Below, piece by piece: positions 8,285 to 16,787 of a stretch of 64,000 nt of DNA (position 1 is the stretch's first letter; each line of letters opens with the position of its first letter). The position numbers and the translations under genes are program-made. Below the pieces are notes generated by a model. That model worked only from the letters and a program-made list of their open reading frames with translations, did no database searches and was not told where the DNA came from. The DNA is taken from assembly GCF_001500125.1 (NCBI RefSeq), contig NZ_LQIV01000001.1:248001-312000 (forward strand). The letters run 5' to 3'. Source of the stretch: Mycobacterium sp. IS-1742 (GTDB lineage Bacteria; Actinomycetota; Actinomycetes; Mycobacteriales; Mycobacteriaceae).

Positions 8285-9466
8285 ATGTTCATCGTCATCC
8301 TCGCCGCGATCCTCGCGCTGATCCATCTGTACCTGTGGAAGCGGCTCGTCAAGGACACCACCCGGCCGGGGCGCGCCCGCCGGATCCTCACCGCCGCCCT
8401 GCTCGGGCTCCTCACCCTGTTGTTCGCGGCGCTGATCCTGCCCAGGGTGGCCGGGGTGCGGGAGTCGGCGTGGTTCGCCTGGCCGGGATATCTCTGGTTC
8501 GGACTGGCCGCCTACCTGCTGTTGACACTGCTCGTGCTGGAACCGGTCCGACTGGCCCTGCGAGGTTGGGTGCGACGGCCCACCCACGAACCCGAACCCG
8601 AACCCGCGCAACCGGATCCGCCGTCCTCGGAAGTGAACCGGCGCCTGTTCCTCGCCCGCGCCGGCGCGGCGGCGGCCGGCGCCGCGTCGGTCGGGCTGGT
8701 CGGCTTCGGCGCCGCCACCGCGATCGGGCCGCCGAACGTGCTGGACGTCCCGGTCCGGCTGCGCCGGCTCGACCCCGCGTTCGCGGGATTCCGCATCGCG
8801 GTGGTGTCGGACATCCACCTCGGACCGCTGGCCGGACGCGCGCACACCGAGCGCATCGTGCGGATGATCAACGAGGCCGGACCCGACCTGGTCGCGATCG
8901 TGGGCGACCTGGTCGACGGCACCGTCGCGGAGCTCGGCGCGGCGGCGGAACCGTTGCGCGACCTGGCGTCTCGGGAAGGCACCTTCTTCGTGACGGGCAA
9001 TCACGAGTACTTCGTCGACGACACGGCGTCCTGGTTGCGGGAGCTCGAGCGGTTCGGTGTGCAGCCGCTGCGCAACGAGAACACCGCCATCCGGCGTGGC
9101 GGTGCGGCGTTCGACCTGGCCGGGGTCAACGACCTCGCCGGCGAGTCCGCGAACGAGCCGCCGGATCTGGATCGTGCCCTGGCCGGCCTCGGCGCGGCCC
9201 GGCCGACGGTGCTGCTGGCGCACCAACCCGTTCTGGTGTCCGAGGCGGCGGCGCGCGGGGTGGACCTGCAGCTGTCCGGGCACACCCACGGCGGCCAGAT
9301 GTGGCCGTTCCACTACGCGGTCAGCGCCGTGCAACCGGCGCTCGCCGGACTGTCCACGGTCGACGACACCCAGCTGTATGTGACTCGGGGCGCGGGGTTC
9401 TGGGGTCCGCCGGTGCGCATCGGCGCACCGCCGGACATCACCGTGCTGTCGTTGAGTCCCGGGTGA
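8285..9466 (+). CDS. Membrane-anchored metallophosphoesterase (YaeI-like)
   Basis: A 393-aa protein with three hydrophobic N-terminal segments, a Pro/Glu linker, then an RR-containing stretch and another hydrophobic segment (NRRLFLARAG to GFGAAT). The calcineurin-like phosphoesterase domain has the full metal-ligand set: SDIHLG, GDLVDG, GNHEY and GHTHGGQ. Its catalytic domain should face the outside or be membrane-apposed; the substrate is unknown. A longer reading from 8249 would overlap allantoicase; the ATG at 8285, 1 nt after the allantoicase stop, is preferred. The 3' end overlaps the convergent aldehyde dehydrogenase gene by 29 bp. Confidence 0.85.
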   Translation: MFIVILAAILALIHLYLWKRLVKDTTRPGRARRILTAALLGLLTLLFAALILPRVAGVRESAWFAWPGYLWFGLAAYLLLTLLVLEPVRLALRGWVRRPTHEPEPEPAQPDPPSSEVNRRLFLARAGAAAAGAASVGLVGFGAATAIGPPNVLDVPVRLRRLDPAFAGFRIAVVSDIHLGPLAGRAHTERIVRMINEAGPDLVAIVGDLVDGTVAELGAAAEPLRDLASREGTFFVTGNHEYFVDDTASWLRELERFGVQPLRNENTAIRRGGAAFDLAGVNDLAGESANEPPDLDRALAGLGAARPTVLLAHQPVLVSEAAARGVDLQLSGHTHGGQMWPFHYAVSAVQPALAGLSTVDDTQLYVTRGAGFWGPPVRIGAPPDITVLSLSPG

Positions 9467-11044
9467 GTTCCCCGTCGACCCGGCGCCACAGCCCGTCCGG
9501 GTTGCCGTCCGCGATCGGGCTGGGCAGCAACGCCTTCGGCGCGTTCTGATAGCAGACGGGGCGCAGGAACCGTTCGATCGCCCGGGATCCGACCGATGTG
9601 GTTCGCGAATCGGAGGTGGCGGGGAACGGTCCGCCGTGCACCATCGCGTGGGTGACCTCGACGCCGGTCGGCCAGCCGTTGAACAGGATCCGGCCGGCCC
9701 TGAGTTCGAGCAGCGGCAGCAGTTCGGCGGCCCGATCGTGATCCGACTCGTCCGCGTGCAGGGTGGCGGTGAGCTGTCCCTCGACGCCTGCGGCGACCGT
9801 CTTCATCTGCTCGAAGTCGGCGCAGCGCACGATCAGGCCGGCGGCGCCGAACACCTCCGCCTGTTGTGACGGCGATCCGAGCAGGCTGACCGCGTCGGTG
9901 CCGAACAACGCCGCCCGGCACGACACCGCCGCGGGGCCGTCGGCCGATCCGCGGGCGATCAGCGTCGCCTCACCTGCCAGCGCCTCGACTCCGGCGCGGT
10001 AGTGCGCCGCGATGCCCGGCGTCAACATCGCCGTCGCCGCTGTTTCGGCGAGGGCCTCGCGCGCGGCCTCGACGAACGTGTCCAGGCCGGGTCCGTCCAC
10101 CGCCACGACCAGGCCCGGATTGGTGCAGAACTGTCCCGAGCCCAGGGTGAGCGATCCGACGAACCCCCGCCCGAGGTCGGCTCCGTGACCGTTCAGCGCG
10201 CCGTCGAGCAGGAACACCGGGTTGACCGCGCTCATCTCGGCGAAGACCGGTATCGGCTCCCTCCTGCGTGCCGCGGCGTCGATCAGGGCCAGCCCGCCTG
10301 CGCGTGAACCGGTGAATCCGCCCGCCTTGATCCGCGGGTCGGTGACCACCGCGATGGCGGCTTCCTGCGTGAGGTTGAGCAGTGCGAACGTACCGGCGGG
10401 CAACCGGCCGCGGCGACCGCGTCGGCGATCACCCGGCCGACCAACTCGGAAGTGCCCGGGTGCGCGTCGTGCGCCTTGACGACCACCGGGCATCCCGCGG
10501 CCAGCGCGGACGCGGTGTCGCCGCCGGCGACCGAGAAGGCCAGCGGGAAGTTGCTCGCCCCGAAGACCGCGACCGGCCCCAGCGGTATCGCGCGCTGGCG
10601 CAGGTCGGGGCGGGGCAGCGGGGTGCGATCCGGTTGGGCGGTGTCGATCCGCACACCGTTCCAGCTGCCGTCGCGCAACACGGCGGCGAAGAGCCGCAGC
10701 TGTCCGCAGGTGCGGCCCAGCTCACCGATCAGCCGCGCGTGCGGGAGCCCCGATTCGGCGTGCGCGCGGGCGACGACGTCGTCGGTGATCGCGACGAGGC
10801 CGTCGGCGATCGCCTCGAGGAACCCGGCTCGCAGGTCGGCGGGTGTGCTGCGGTACGGCCCGAACGCCCCGGCGGCCGCCGCGCACGCGGCGTCGACGTG
10901 CGAGGCGTCCCCGTAGCGGTACCCGGGTTCCAGGTCGGTGCCGACGGTCGGGTCGAATCCGCGGATCTCGGCGCCCGCACCGCGCACAGCCGCCCCGGCG
11001 ATGAGCATCCGTCCGGTCGGTTCGGTCTTCGGCGCCGCTGTCAT
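9438..11044 (-). pseudogene. NADP-dependent aldehyde dehydrogenase (KGSADH-like), frameshifted
   Basis: Two frames together encode one aldehyde dehydrogenase resembling alpha-ketoglutaric semialdehyde (2,5-dioxovalerate) dehydrogenase. The N-terminal half (11044 down to about 10403) carries the cofactor region GASNFPLAFS. The C-terminal half (about 10402 to 9438) carries the Glu motif (FAEMSAVNP) and the catalytic Cys in GSGQFCTNPG. The frame changes near 10402: reading GGTTGCCCG as GGTCTGCCCG would restore the expected AGLPAGTF, implying loss of one base. Combined length (~535 codons) is normal and no other lesion is seen, so this is either a very recent mutation or a sequence error. Confidence 0.8.
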
Positions 11045-11056
11045 GCCTGCACGCTA
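11044..11056 (-). promoter_or_regulatory. Leaderless promoter of the aldehyde dehydrogenase gene
   Basis: On the minus strand TAGCGT (11056-11051) precedes the ATG at 11044 by 6 nt. The signal is intact even though the gene is frameshifted. Confidence 0.45.
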
Positions 11057-11086
11057 AGCCGCCGGTTCCGCGGCTGTCCAAGCGCG

Positions 11087-11497
11087 CTAGGAGGCCTGTG
11101 GTTGACCCCGCATCGCCAGTCGGGCCAGCACATCGCGGCCCAGCGCCCGCACGTCCTGCGGCGGGCCGGCGGCGAGCAGGGTGACGCCGTCGGCGACGTC
11201 GGCCATCTCGATGTCGGCGATCAGGCCGGCGAGCCCGTCGAGCGTGCCGGCGTACCGCACGGTGCGGTCGTCGCCGGTGTCCGAGCGGAACGCCGAGCGC
11301 GCCGAGCGGAAGTCGGCGCCCACCGCGACCGTCACATCGAGGATCACCGCAACGTCGTCCGCCCCGGCCCGGATCCGGGCGCGGGCCCGGCGGGCCTGCT
11401 GCAGGTCGGGGGCGCTCACCCGGACTGCATCCCGGTCGCCGTCGGTCAGCTCGTCCCACTCACCACGATCCGTCACGAAGAGCCGCACGGACGTCAC
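11087..11497 (-). CDS. Hypothetical protein, 136 aa
   Basis: I do not recognise this protein. It starts at GTG 11497 with MTSVRLFVTDRGEWDEL, contains an Arg/Ala-rich helix (QQARRARARIRAGADD) and a beta-like segment with DVAVILDVTVAVG, and has no signal peptide or transmembrane segment. Codon use is typical of the neighbourhood. It sits between the aldehyde dehydrogenase and terC, all on the minus strand, 36 bp from terC. The periodic DVAV/DVADGVTLLA strands could suit a small nucleotide- or flavin-related fold, but nothing decides this. Confidence 0.6.
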   Translation of the reverse strand: MTSVRLFVTDRGEWDELTDGDRDAVRVSAPDLQQARRARARIRAGADDVAVILDVTVAVGADFRSARSAFRSDTGDDRTVRYAGTLDGLAGLIADIEMADVADGVTLLAAGPPQDVRALGRDVLARLAMRGQPQAS

Positions 11498-11533
11498 GCT
11501 AGGCGGCCGCCCACAGCGGGTCGACGGTTGGGA

Positions 11534-12562
11534 TCAGTGGGAGTCGAAGGACTTCTTGCCGTCGTCCTCGATCTCGTCGCGCACCTCGCTGATCTCGTCG
11601 GTGCTCTTACCCCGGGTCTTCATCAGGCTCAGGACCGTCGTGATGACCAGGGTGACGACGATGACGCCCAGGCTGAGCAGGGTCGGGATCTCCGGCACCG
11701 GCACGTGCTCACCGCCGTTGATGAACGGCAGTTCGTTCTCGTGCAGGGCGTGCAGGAACAGCTTCACGCCGATGAACAGCAGGATGAAGGCCAGGCCCTG
11801 CGACAGGTACACCAGCCGTTTGAGCAGGCCGCCGAGCAGGAAGAACAGCTGCCGCAGACCCATCAGGGCGAACACGTTGGCGGTGAACACCAGATACGGT
11901 TCCTGCGTCAGACCGAAGATCGCCGGGATCGAGTCCAGCGCGAAGATCAGGTCGGTGGTCCCCAGCGCCACGATCACCAGGAACATCGGCGTCATCAGCC
12001 GCTTGCCGTCCTGTTTGATCCACAGCTTCAGACCGTCCCACTTGTCGGTGAGCGTCAGGTGGTTGCGGGCGAACTTGACCACGGCGTTGTCGCCGTCGTC
12101 CTCGTGGTCGGTGTCGCGGGCGAGGTTCCACGCGGTGTACACCAGGAACAGGCCGAAGATGTAGAACACCCAGGAGAACTGGTTGATCGCCACCGCGCCG
12201 AGCGCGATGAAGATGCCGCGGAAGATCAGGGCCAGGATGATGCCCACCATCAGCGCTTCCTGCTGGTACTTCTTGGGCACGTTGAAGCTGGCCATGATGA
12301 TGATGAAGATGAACAGGTTGTCGACCGACAGGCTGTACTCGGTCAGCCAGCCGGCGAAGAACTCCAGCCCGTAGTCCCCGCCGTGGAACACCCACACCCA
12401 GACCCCGAACGCGACGGCCAGCGACACGTAGACGGACAGCGCGATCGCGCATTCCTTCATCGAGGGCTCGTGCGGGCGCCGGGCGATGGCCACCACGTCG
12501 AACAGCAGCACCGCCACCGTGACGGCGATGGTGATGCCCCACTCCAGGGCGGAAACGTTCAC
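11534..12562 (-). CDS. TerC family integral membrane protein, probable Mn2+ exporter
   Basis: A 342-aa polytopic membrane protein (about nine hydrophobic segments) with the acidic TerC signatures SVDNLFIFIIIM and ALDSIPAIFG, and a charged cytoplasmic C-terminal tail. Bacterial TerC/Alx proteins are associated with manganese efflux and metallation of exported enzymes. GTG 12562 is the start because GGAGG (12575-12571) lies 8 nt upstream; a longer frame to 12793 runs through the leader RNA. The leader contains a candidate yybP-ykoY riboswitch, which fits control by Mn2+. Confidence 0.9.
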   Translation of the reverse strand: MNVSALEWGITIAVTVAVLLFDVVAIARRPHEPSMKECAIALSVYVSLAVAFGVWVWVFHGGDYGLEFFAGWLTEYSLSVDNLFIFIIIMASFNVPKKYQQEALMVGIILALIFRGIFIALGAVAINQFSWVFYIFGLFLVYTAWNLARDTDHEDDGDNAVVKFARNHLTLTDKWDGLKLWIKQDGKRLMTPMFLVIVALGTTDLIFALDSIPAIFGLTQEPYLVFTANVFALMGLRQLFFLLGGLLKRLVYLSQGLAFILLFIGVKLFLHALHENELPFINGGEHVPVPEIPTLLSLGVIVVTLVITTVLSLMKTRGKSTDEISEVRDEIEDDGKKSFDSH

Positions 12563-12570
12563 TCGATATA

Positions 12571-12700
12571 CCTCCGGTCGTCGAACACGCCGGAGGTCTC
12601 TTCCGCCGACGCTCGACGCGTCGGCCCGCAGCACCGGTCGACCGATGATGGACGACGTAGTGACGACACCGCGGCGAAGGAATACTCCCCTCCGGAGGCG
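12571..12700 (-). ncRNA. yybP-ykoY (manganese) riboswitch upstream of terC
   Basis: The leader carries the family's hallmark elements in order: a GGGGAGTA box (12690-12683) overlapping CCGGAGG (12695-12689), then about 80 nt with internal helices, then GAGACCTCCGG (12600-12590). CCGGAGG pairs perfectly with CCTCCGG to close helix P1. The same CCTCCGG can instead pair with a second CCGGAGG (12577-12571) that contains the terC Shine-Dalgarno, with a 12-nt loop. Ligand-stabilised P1 would therefore free the ribosome site, an ON switch for translation. The family call is from memory of its consensus. Confidence 0.8.
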
Positions 12701-12830
12701 ATTGTGCCCGGCCGACGCCGGACAGGCCAATCGGGGTCCGATAAAGCTGTTCTGCGCGGGGGTACCCGCCTTGATCCAATTGTCACCACACACCGCTCGC
12801 GCCGTGGGGTCCGTCGGGCGGGCAGCTGAG

Positions 12831-12843
12831 TACTTTGAGGTGG
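12831..12843 (+). promoter_or_regulatory. Leaderless promoter of the Pls-type NRPS gene
   Basis: TACTTT at 12831-12836 is followed by 6 nt (gaggtg) and GTG at 12843. This fixes the probable start of the long NRPS frame, which could otherwise be read back into the terC leader. The two genes are divergent, with about 280 bp between start codons. Confidence 0.55.
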
Positions 12844-15800
12844 TGACAGCAGCGGTTCCCGGCGCCGGCCTCCCCCATCAGTACCTCCAGTCCACGTTCG
12901 CCGCCGCGCCACGCACCCTCGTCGACATCCTGCACGAGACGGCCGCCCGTCATCCCGACGCTCCGGCCATCGACGACGGCACGGTCCAGCTGACCTACGC
13001 GGAGCTGATCGCCGACATCGAGGACAGCGTCGAGTGGCTGGCCGCCCGCGGCATCGGGCGGGGTGACCGCATCGGCATCCGGATGCCGTCGGGCTCCTAC
13101 GCGCTGTACGTCGCGATCCTGTCCACCCTCGCCGCGGGCGCCGCCTACGTCCCCGTCGACGCCGACGATCCCGACGAGCGCGCGCACCTGGTCTTCAGCG
13201 AGGCCAACGTCGTCGCCGTGATCACCGAACGGGGGCTGGTCCGCGGGCCCGGGTCGTCACGCGGGTGGCGCGCGGTCGCCCCGCTGAGCCGCGACGACGC
13301 GTGGATCATCTTCACGTCGGGCTCCACCGGCGTGCCGAAGGGCGTGGCCGTCACCCACCGCAGCGCCGCCGCCTTCGTCGACGCCGAGGCGAAGATGTTC
13401 CTCACCGACAACCCGCTGGGCCCGGGCGACCGGGTGCTCGCCGGGCTGTCGGTGGCGTTCGACGCGTCGTGCGAGGAGATGTGGCTGGCGTGGCGGCACG
13501 GCGCCTGCCTGGTGCCCGCCCCGCGGTCGCTGGTGCGCAGCGGGATGGATCTGGGCCCGTGGCTGGTGTCCCGCGACATCACGGTCGTCTCGACGGTGCC
13601 GACACTGGCCGCGCTGTGGCCGGCCGAAGCCCTCGAGGCGGTGCGCCTGCTGATCTTCGGCGGTGAGGCCTGCCCGCCCGAGCTGGCCGAACGGCTCGCG
13701 GTCGACGGGCGCGAGGTGTGGAACACCTACGGGCCCACCGAGGCGACGGTGGTGGCGTGCGCCGCGCGCCTGGACGGACGCAGCCCGGTGAGCATCGGGC
13801 TGCCGCTTCCGGGCTGGGATCTGGCGGTCGTCGACAAGAACGGTGTGCCCGTCGCCGACGGCGAAGTCGGCGAACTCGTCATCGGCGGCGTGGGGCTGGC
13901 CCGCTACCTCGACCCGGACAAGGACGCCGAGAAATACGCGCCGATGCCGACGCTGGGCTGGGACCGCGCCTACCGCAGCGGCGATCTGGTGCGTCTGCAG
14001 CCCGAGGGCCTCTACTTCCTCGGCCGCGCCGACGACCAGGTCAAGGTGGGCGGCAGGCGCATCGAACTCGGCGAGGTGGACTCGGCGCTGGTGCATCTGC
14101 CCGGGGTGAGCGGCGGCGCCGCCGCGGTGCGCCGAACCGCCAGCGGGACACCCCTGCTCGTCGGGTATGTGGCGAGTGCGGATCCGTCGTTCGACCTCGC
14201 CGGGGCCCGCGCCGCACTGGCCGAGGCGCTGCCCGCGGCCCTGGTCCCGCGGCTCGTCCTGGTCGACGAACTGCCCACCCGGACGTCGGGGAAGGTCGAC
14301 CGCGACGCGCTGCCGTGGCCGGTGGCCGGCGCCGACGACGAGGCCCCCGCGATGAGCGGCACGATGGGCTGGCTCGCGGACCTGTGGCGCGACGTGCTGG
14401 CCGCCCCGGTCGACGGTCCCGAGGCGGACTTCTTCGCCTGCGGCGGCGGCAGCCTGTCCGCGGCGCAGTTGGTGGTGGCGCTGCGGCGGCGCTACCCGAT
14501 GGTGACGGTCGCCGACCTCTACGACCACCCCCGCCTCGGATCGCTGGCCGGATACCTCGACGAACTGGACCCGCCCCCGCAGGTGGTGACGCGCGACGTC
14601 GCCCCGACACCGCGGCTGACCCAGGCCGCGCAGGTGACGCTGACGCTGCCGCTGGCCACGCTGACCGCCCTGCAGTGGGTGGTGTGGCTGGCGCTGCTCA
14701 ACAACGTCGCCGCCGAACTCTCGCTGGTGTCGTGGGCGGCGCCGCTGAACTGGTGGGTGGTGTTGGCCGGTTTCGTGCTGTTCGTCTCCCCCGTCGGCCG
14801 GATGGGTATCGCCGTGCTGTTCGCGCGCATGCTGCTCGGCACCCTGCAGCCGGGGACCTACCGCCGCGGCGGCGCGGTCCACCTGCGGGTGTGGCTGGCC
14901 GAACGGCTCGCCGCGGCCAGCGGCGCCGAGAACCTCGCCGGCGCACCGTGGATGGTGTATTACGCCCGCGCCCTGGGCAATTCGGTCGGCAAGGAAGTCG
15001 ACCTGCACTCCGCACCGCCGGTGACCGGCATGCTCAAGATCGGGCACCGCTCCTCGGTCGAACCCGAGGTCGACCTGTCGGGGCACTGGATCGACGGCGA
15101 CCAGTTCCACGTCGGGCACATCACCATCGGCAACGACGCCACCATCGGCGCGCGCAGCACGCTGCTGCCCGGTGCGGTGGTCGGCAAGAACGCCGACGTG
15201 GCCGCCGGGTCGGCGGTGGTGGGCAAGGTGAAGAACGGTCAGTACTGGACGGGTTCGCCGGCCGCGAAGTCCGGGAAGGCGCGGCACCCGTGGCCGGGCC
15301 ACCGCCCACCGCGCGCGCCGCTGTGGGTCGCGGTGTACGGGGTGACGTCGCTGCTGCTGGCCGGGCTGCCGCTGCTCGCGCTCGCGGCCGGGCTGGCCGT
15401 GATCGGCTGGGGCGTCGCCGACACCGCGTCGGTGGCCGACGCGATCCTCCCGGCGCTGCTGTGGACGCCGGTCGCCACGGTGGTCGCGGTGGTCCTGTAC
15501 GCCGTGTTCACGGTGGCCGGCGTGCGGCTGCTGGCGCTCGGCCTGCGCGAGGGCTACCACCCGGTGCGCAGCCGGATCGGCTGGCAGCTGTGGGCCACCG
15601 AACGCCTCCTCGACGCCGCCCGCACGTATCTGTTCCCCCTGTACGCCAGCCTGCTGACCCCCTGGTGGCTGCGGGTGCTGGGCGCGCAGGTGGGCGACGG
15701 CACCGAGATCTCGACGGCGCTGTTCACCCCGAAGTTCACCGTCGTGGAGGACGGCGCCTTCCTCGCCGACGACACCATGGTCGCGTCCTACGAACTGGGC

Positions 15801-16787
15801 GGCGGCTGGATCCACGTCGCGAAGGCCACCGTGGGCAGGCGCGCCTTCCTCGGCAATTCAGGTATCACCCAGCCCGGCCGCAAGGTCCCCGACGACGGTC
15901 TGGTGGCGGTGCTGTCGGCCACCCCGCGCAAGGCGAAGGCCGGGTCGTCGTGGCTGGGCAGCCCGCCGGTCCGGTTGCGCCGCAAGCCCACCGCCGCCGA
16001 CGCGCTGCGCACCTTCCATCCCACCCCGCGGCTCAAGGCGATGCGCGGCGCCGTCGAGATGTGCCGGCTCGTCCCGGTCATCGTGACGTTCGCGATCGGG
16101 GTCGGGGTGCTGATGTCGTTGCAGGCGTTGATCGTTCACCTCGGCTACCTGTGGGCGGCGTTGCTCGGCGGGGTGGTCCTGCTGGTCGCGGGCGCGGTGG
16201 CCGGATCCGTCGCGGTGCTGGCCAAGCGGGTGGTGATCGGCCGGATCGAGGCGATCGAACACCCCCTGTGGTCGTCGTTCGTCTGGCGCAACGAGGTGTC
16301 CGACACGTTCGTCGAGACGGTCGCCGCGCCGTGGTTCGCCCGGGCCGCCAGCGGCACACCGGTGATGAACGTCTGGCTGCGCGGCCTCGGCGCGACCATC
16401 GGCCGCGGCGTCTGGTGCGAGACCTACTGGCTGCCGGAGGCCGATCTGGTCACCCTGGGCGAGGGCGCCACCGTCAACCGCGGATGTGTGGTGCAGACCC
16501 ATCTGTTCCACGACCGCATCATGCGGATGGACACCGTCGTCCTCGAGGACGGGGCCACGCTCGGACCGCACTGCGTGGCCCTGCCCGCGGCCCGCGTGGG
16601 CGCCGGGGCGACGGTCGGGCCGGGCTCGCTGGTGATGCGCGGTGACGAGGTGCCTGCCTCGACACGCTGGCAGGGCAATCCGATCAAACCGTGGAACCCG
16701 TTGCGCAAGAAGCGCGGCGAGGCCTCCACAAAGAACGAGGCCAAGAAGAAGAAGCCGGCCCGCGACCCCGAGGGCTCCGCCGCGTGA
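12843..16787 (+). CDS. Pls/PosA-type nonribosomal peptide synthetase (A-T-6TM with three C-like domains)
   Basis: A single-module, membrane-embedded NRPS of 1314 aa. The adenylation domain (1-490) has TSGSTGVPKG at 158-167, NTYGPTEATV, GDLVRL, and the A10 lysine in TSGKVDRD near 484. The carrier domain has GGGSLS with the phosphopantetheine Ser at 537. Three pairs of hydrophobic helices (roughly 605-665, 830-905, 1080-1130) alternate with three hexapeptide-repeat domains (e.g. TIGNDATIG, GWIHVAKATVG, VTLGEGATV). There is no thioesterase. This is the architecture of epsilon-poly-lysine synthetase Pls. Specificity residues read D-A-E-S-I-G-T-V by my alignment, close to the lysine code. Its TGA overlaps the GTG of the aminopeptidase gene. 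Confidence 0.88.
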   Translation: MTAAVPGAGLPHQYLQSTFAAAPRTLVDILHETAARHPDAPAIDDGTVQLTYAELIADIEDSVEWLAARGIGRGDRIGIRMPSGSYALYVAILSTLAAGAAYVPVDADDPDERAHLVFSEANVVAVITERGLVRGPGSSRGWRAVAPLSRDDAWIIFTSGSTGVPKGVAVTHRSAAAFVDAEAKMFLTDNPLGPGDRVLAGLSVAFDASCEEMWLAWRHGACLVPAPRSLVRSGMDLGPWLVSRDITVVSTVPTLAALWPAEALEAVRLLIFGGEACPPELAERLAVDGREVWNTYGPTEATVVACAARLDGRSPVSIGLPLPGWDLAVVDKNGVPVADGEVGELVIGGVGLARYLDPDKDAEKYAPMPTLGWDRAYRSGDLVRLQPEGLYFLGRADDQVKVGGRRIELGEVDSALVHLPGVSGGAAAVRRTASGTPLLVGYVASADPSFDLAGARAALAEALPAALVPRLVLVDELPTRTSGKVDRDALPWPVAGADDEAPAMSGTMGWLADLWRDVLAAPVDGPEADFFACGGGSLSAAQLVVALRRRYPMVTVADLYDHPRLGSLAGYLDELDPPPQVVTRDVAPTPRLTQAAQVTLTLPLATLTALQWVVWLALLNNVAAELSLVSWAAPLNWWVVLAGFVLFVSPVGRMGIAVLFARMLLGTLQPGTYRRGGAVHLRVWLAERLAAASGAENLAGAPWMVYYARALGNSVGKEVDLHSAPPVTGMLKIGHRSSVEPEVDLSGHWIDGDQFHVGHITIGNDATIGARSTLLPGAVVGKNADVAAGSAVVGKVKNGQYWTGSPAAKSGKARHPWPGHRPPRAPLWVAVYGVTSLLLAGLPLLALAAGLAVIGWGVADTASVADAILPALLWTPVATVVAVVLYAVFTVAGVRLLALGLREGYHPVRSRIGWQLWATERLLDAARTYLFPLYASLLTPWWLRVLGAQVGDGTEISTALFTPKFTVVEDGAFLADDTMVASYELGGGWIHVAKATVGRRAFLGNSGITQPGRKVPDDGLVAVLSATPRKAKAGSSWLGSPPVRLRRKPTAADALRTFHPTPRLKAMRGAVEMCRLVPVIVTFAIGVGVLMSLQALIVHLGYLWAALLGGVVLLVAGAVAGSVAVLAKRVVIGRIEAIEHPLWSSFVWRNEVSDTFVETVAAPWFARAASGTPVMNVWLRGLGATIGRGVWCETYWLPEADLVTLGEGATVNRGCVVQTHLFHDRIMRMDTVVLEDGATLGPHCVALPAARVGAGATVGPGSLVMRGDEVPASTRWQGNPIKPWNPLRKKRGEASTKNEAKKKKPARDPEGSAA

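Noticed and set aside
13257..15815. An 850-codon open frame on the minus strand opposite the NRPS
   Set aside because: Composition is His/Arg/Gly/Gln-rich with no domain, as expected from reading high-GC coding DNA backwards; the plus strand shows clear NRPS motifs.
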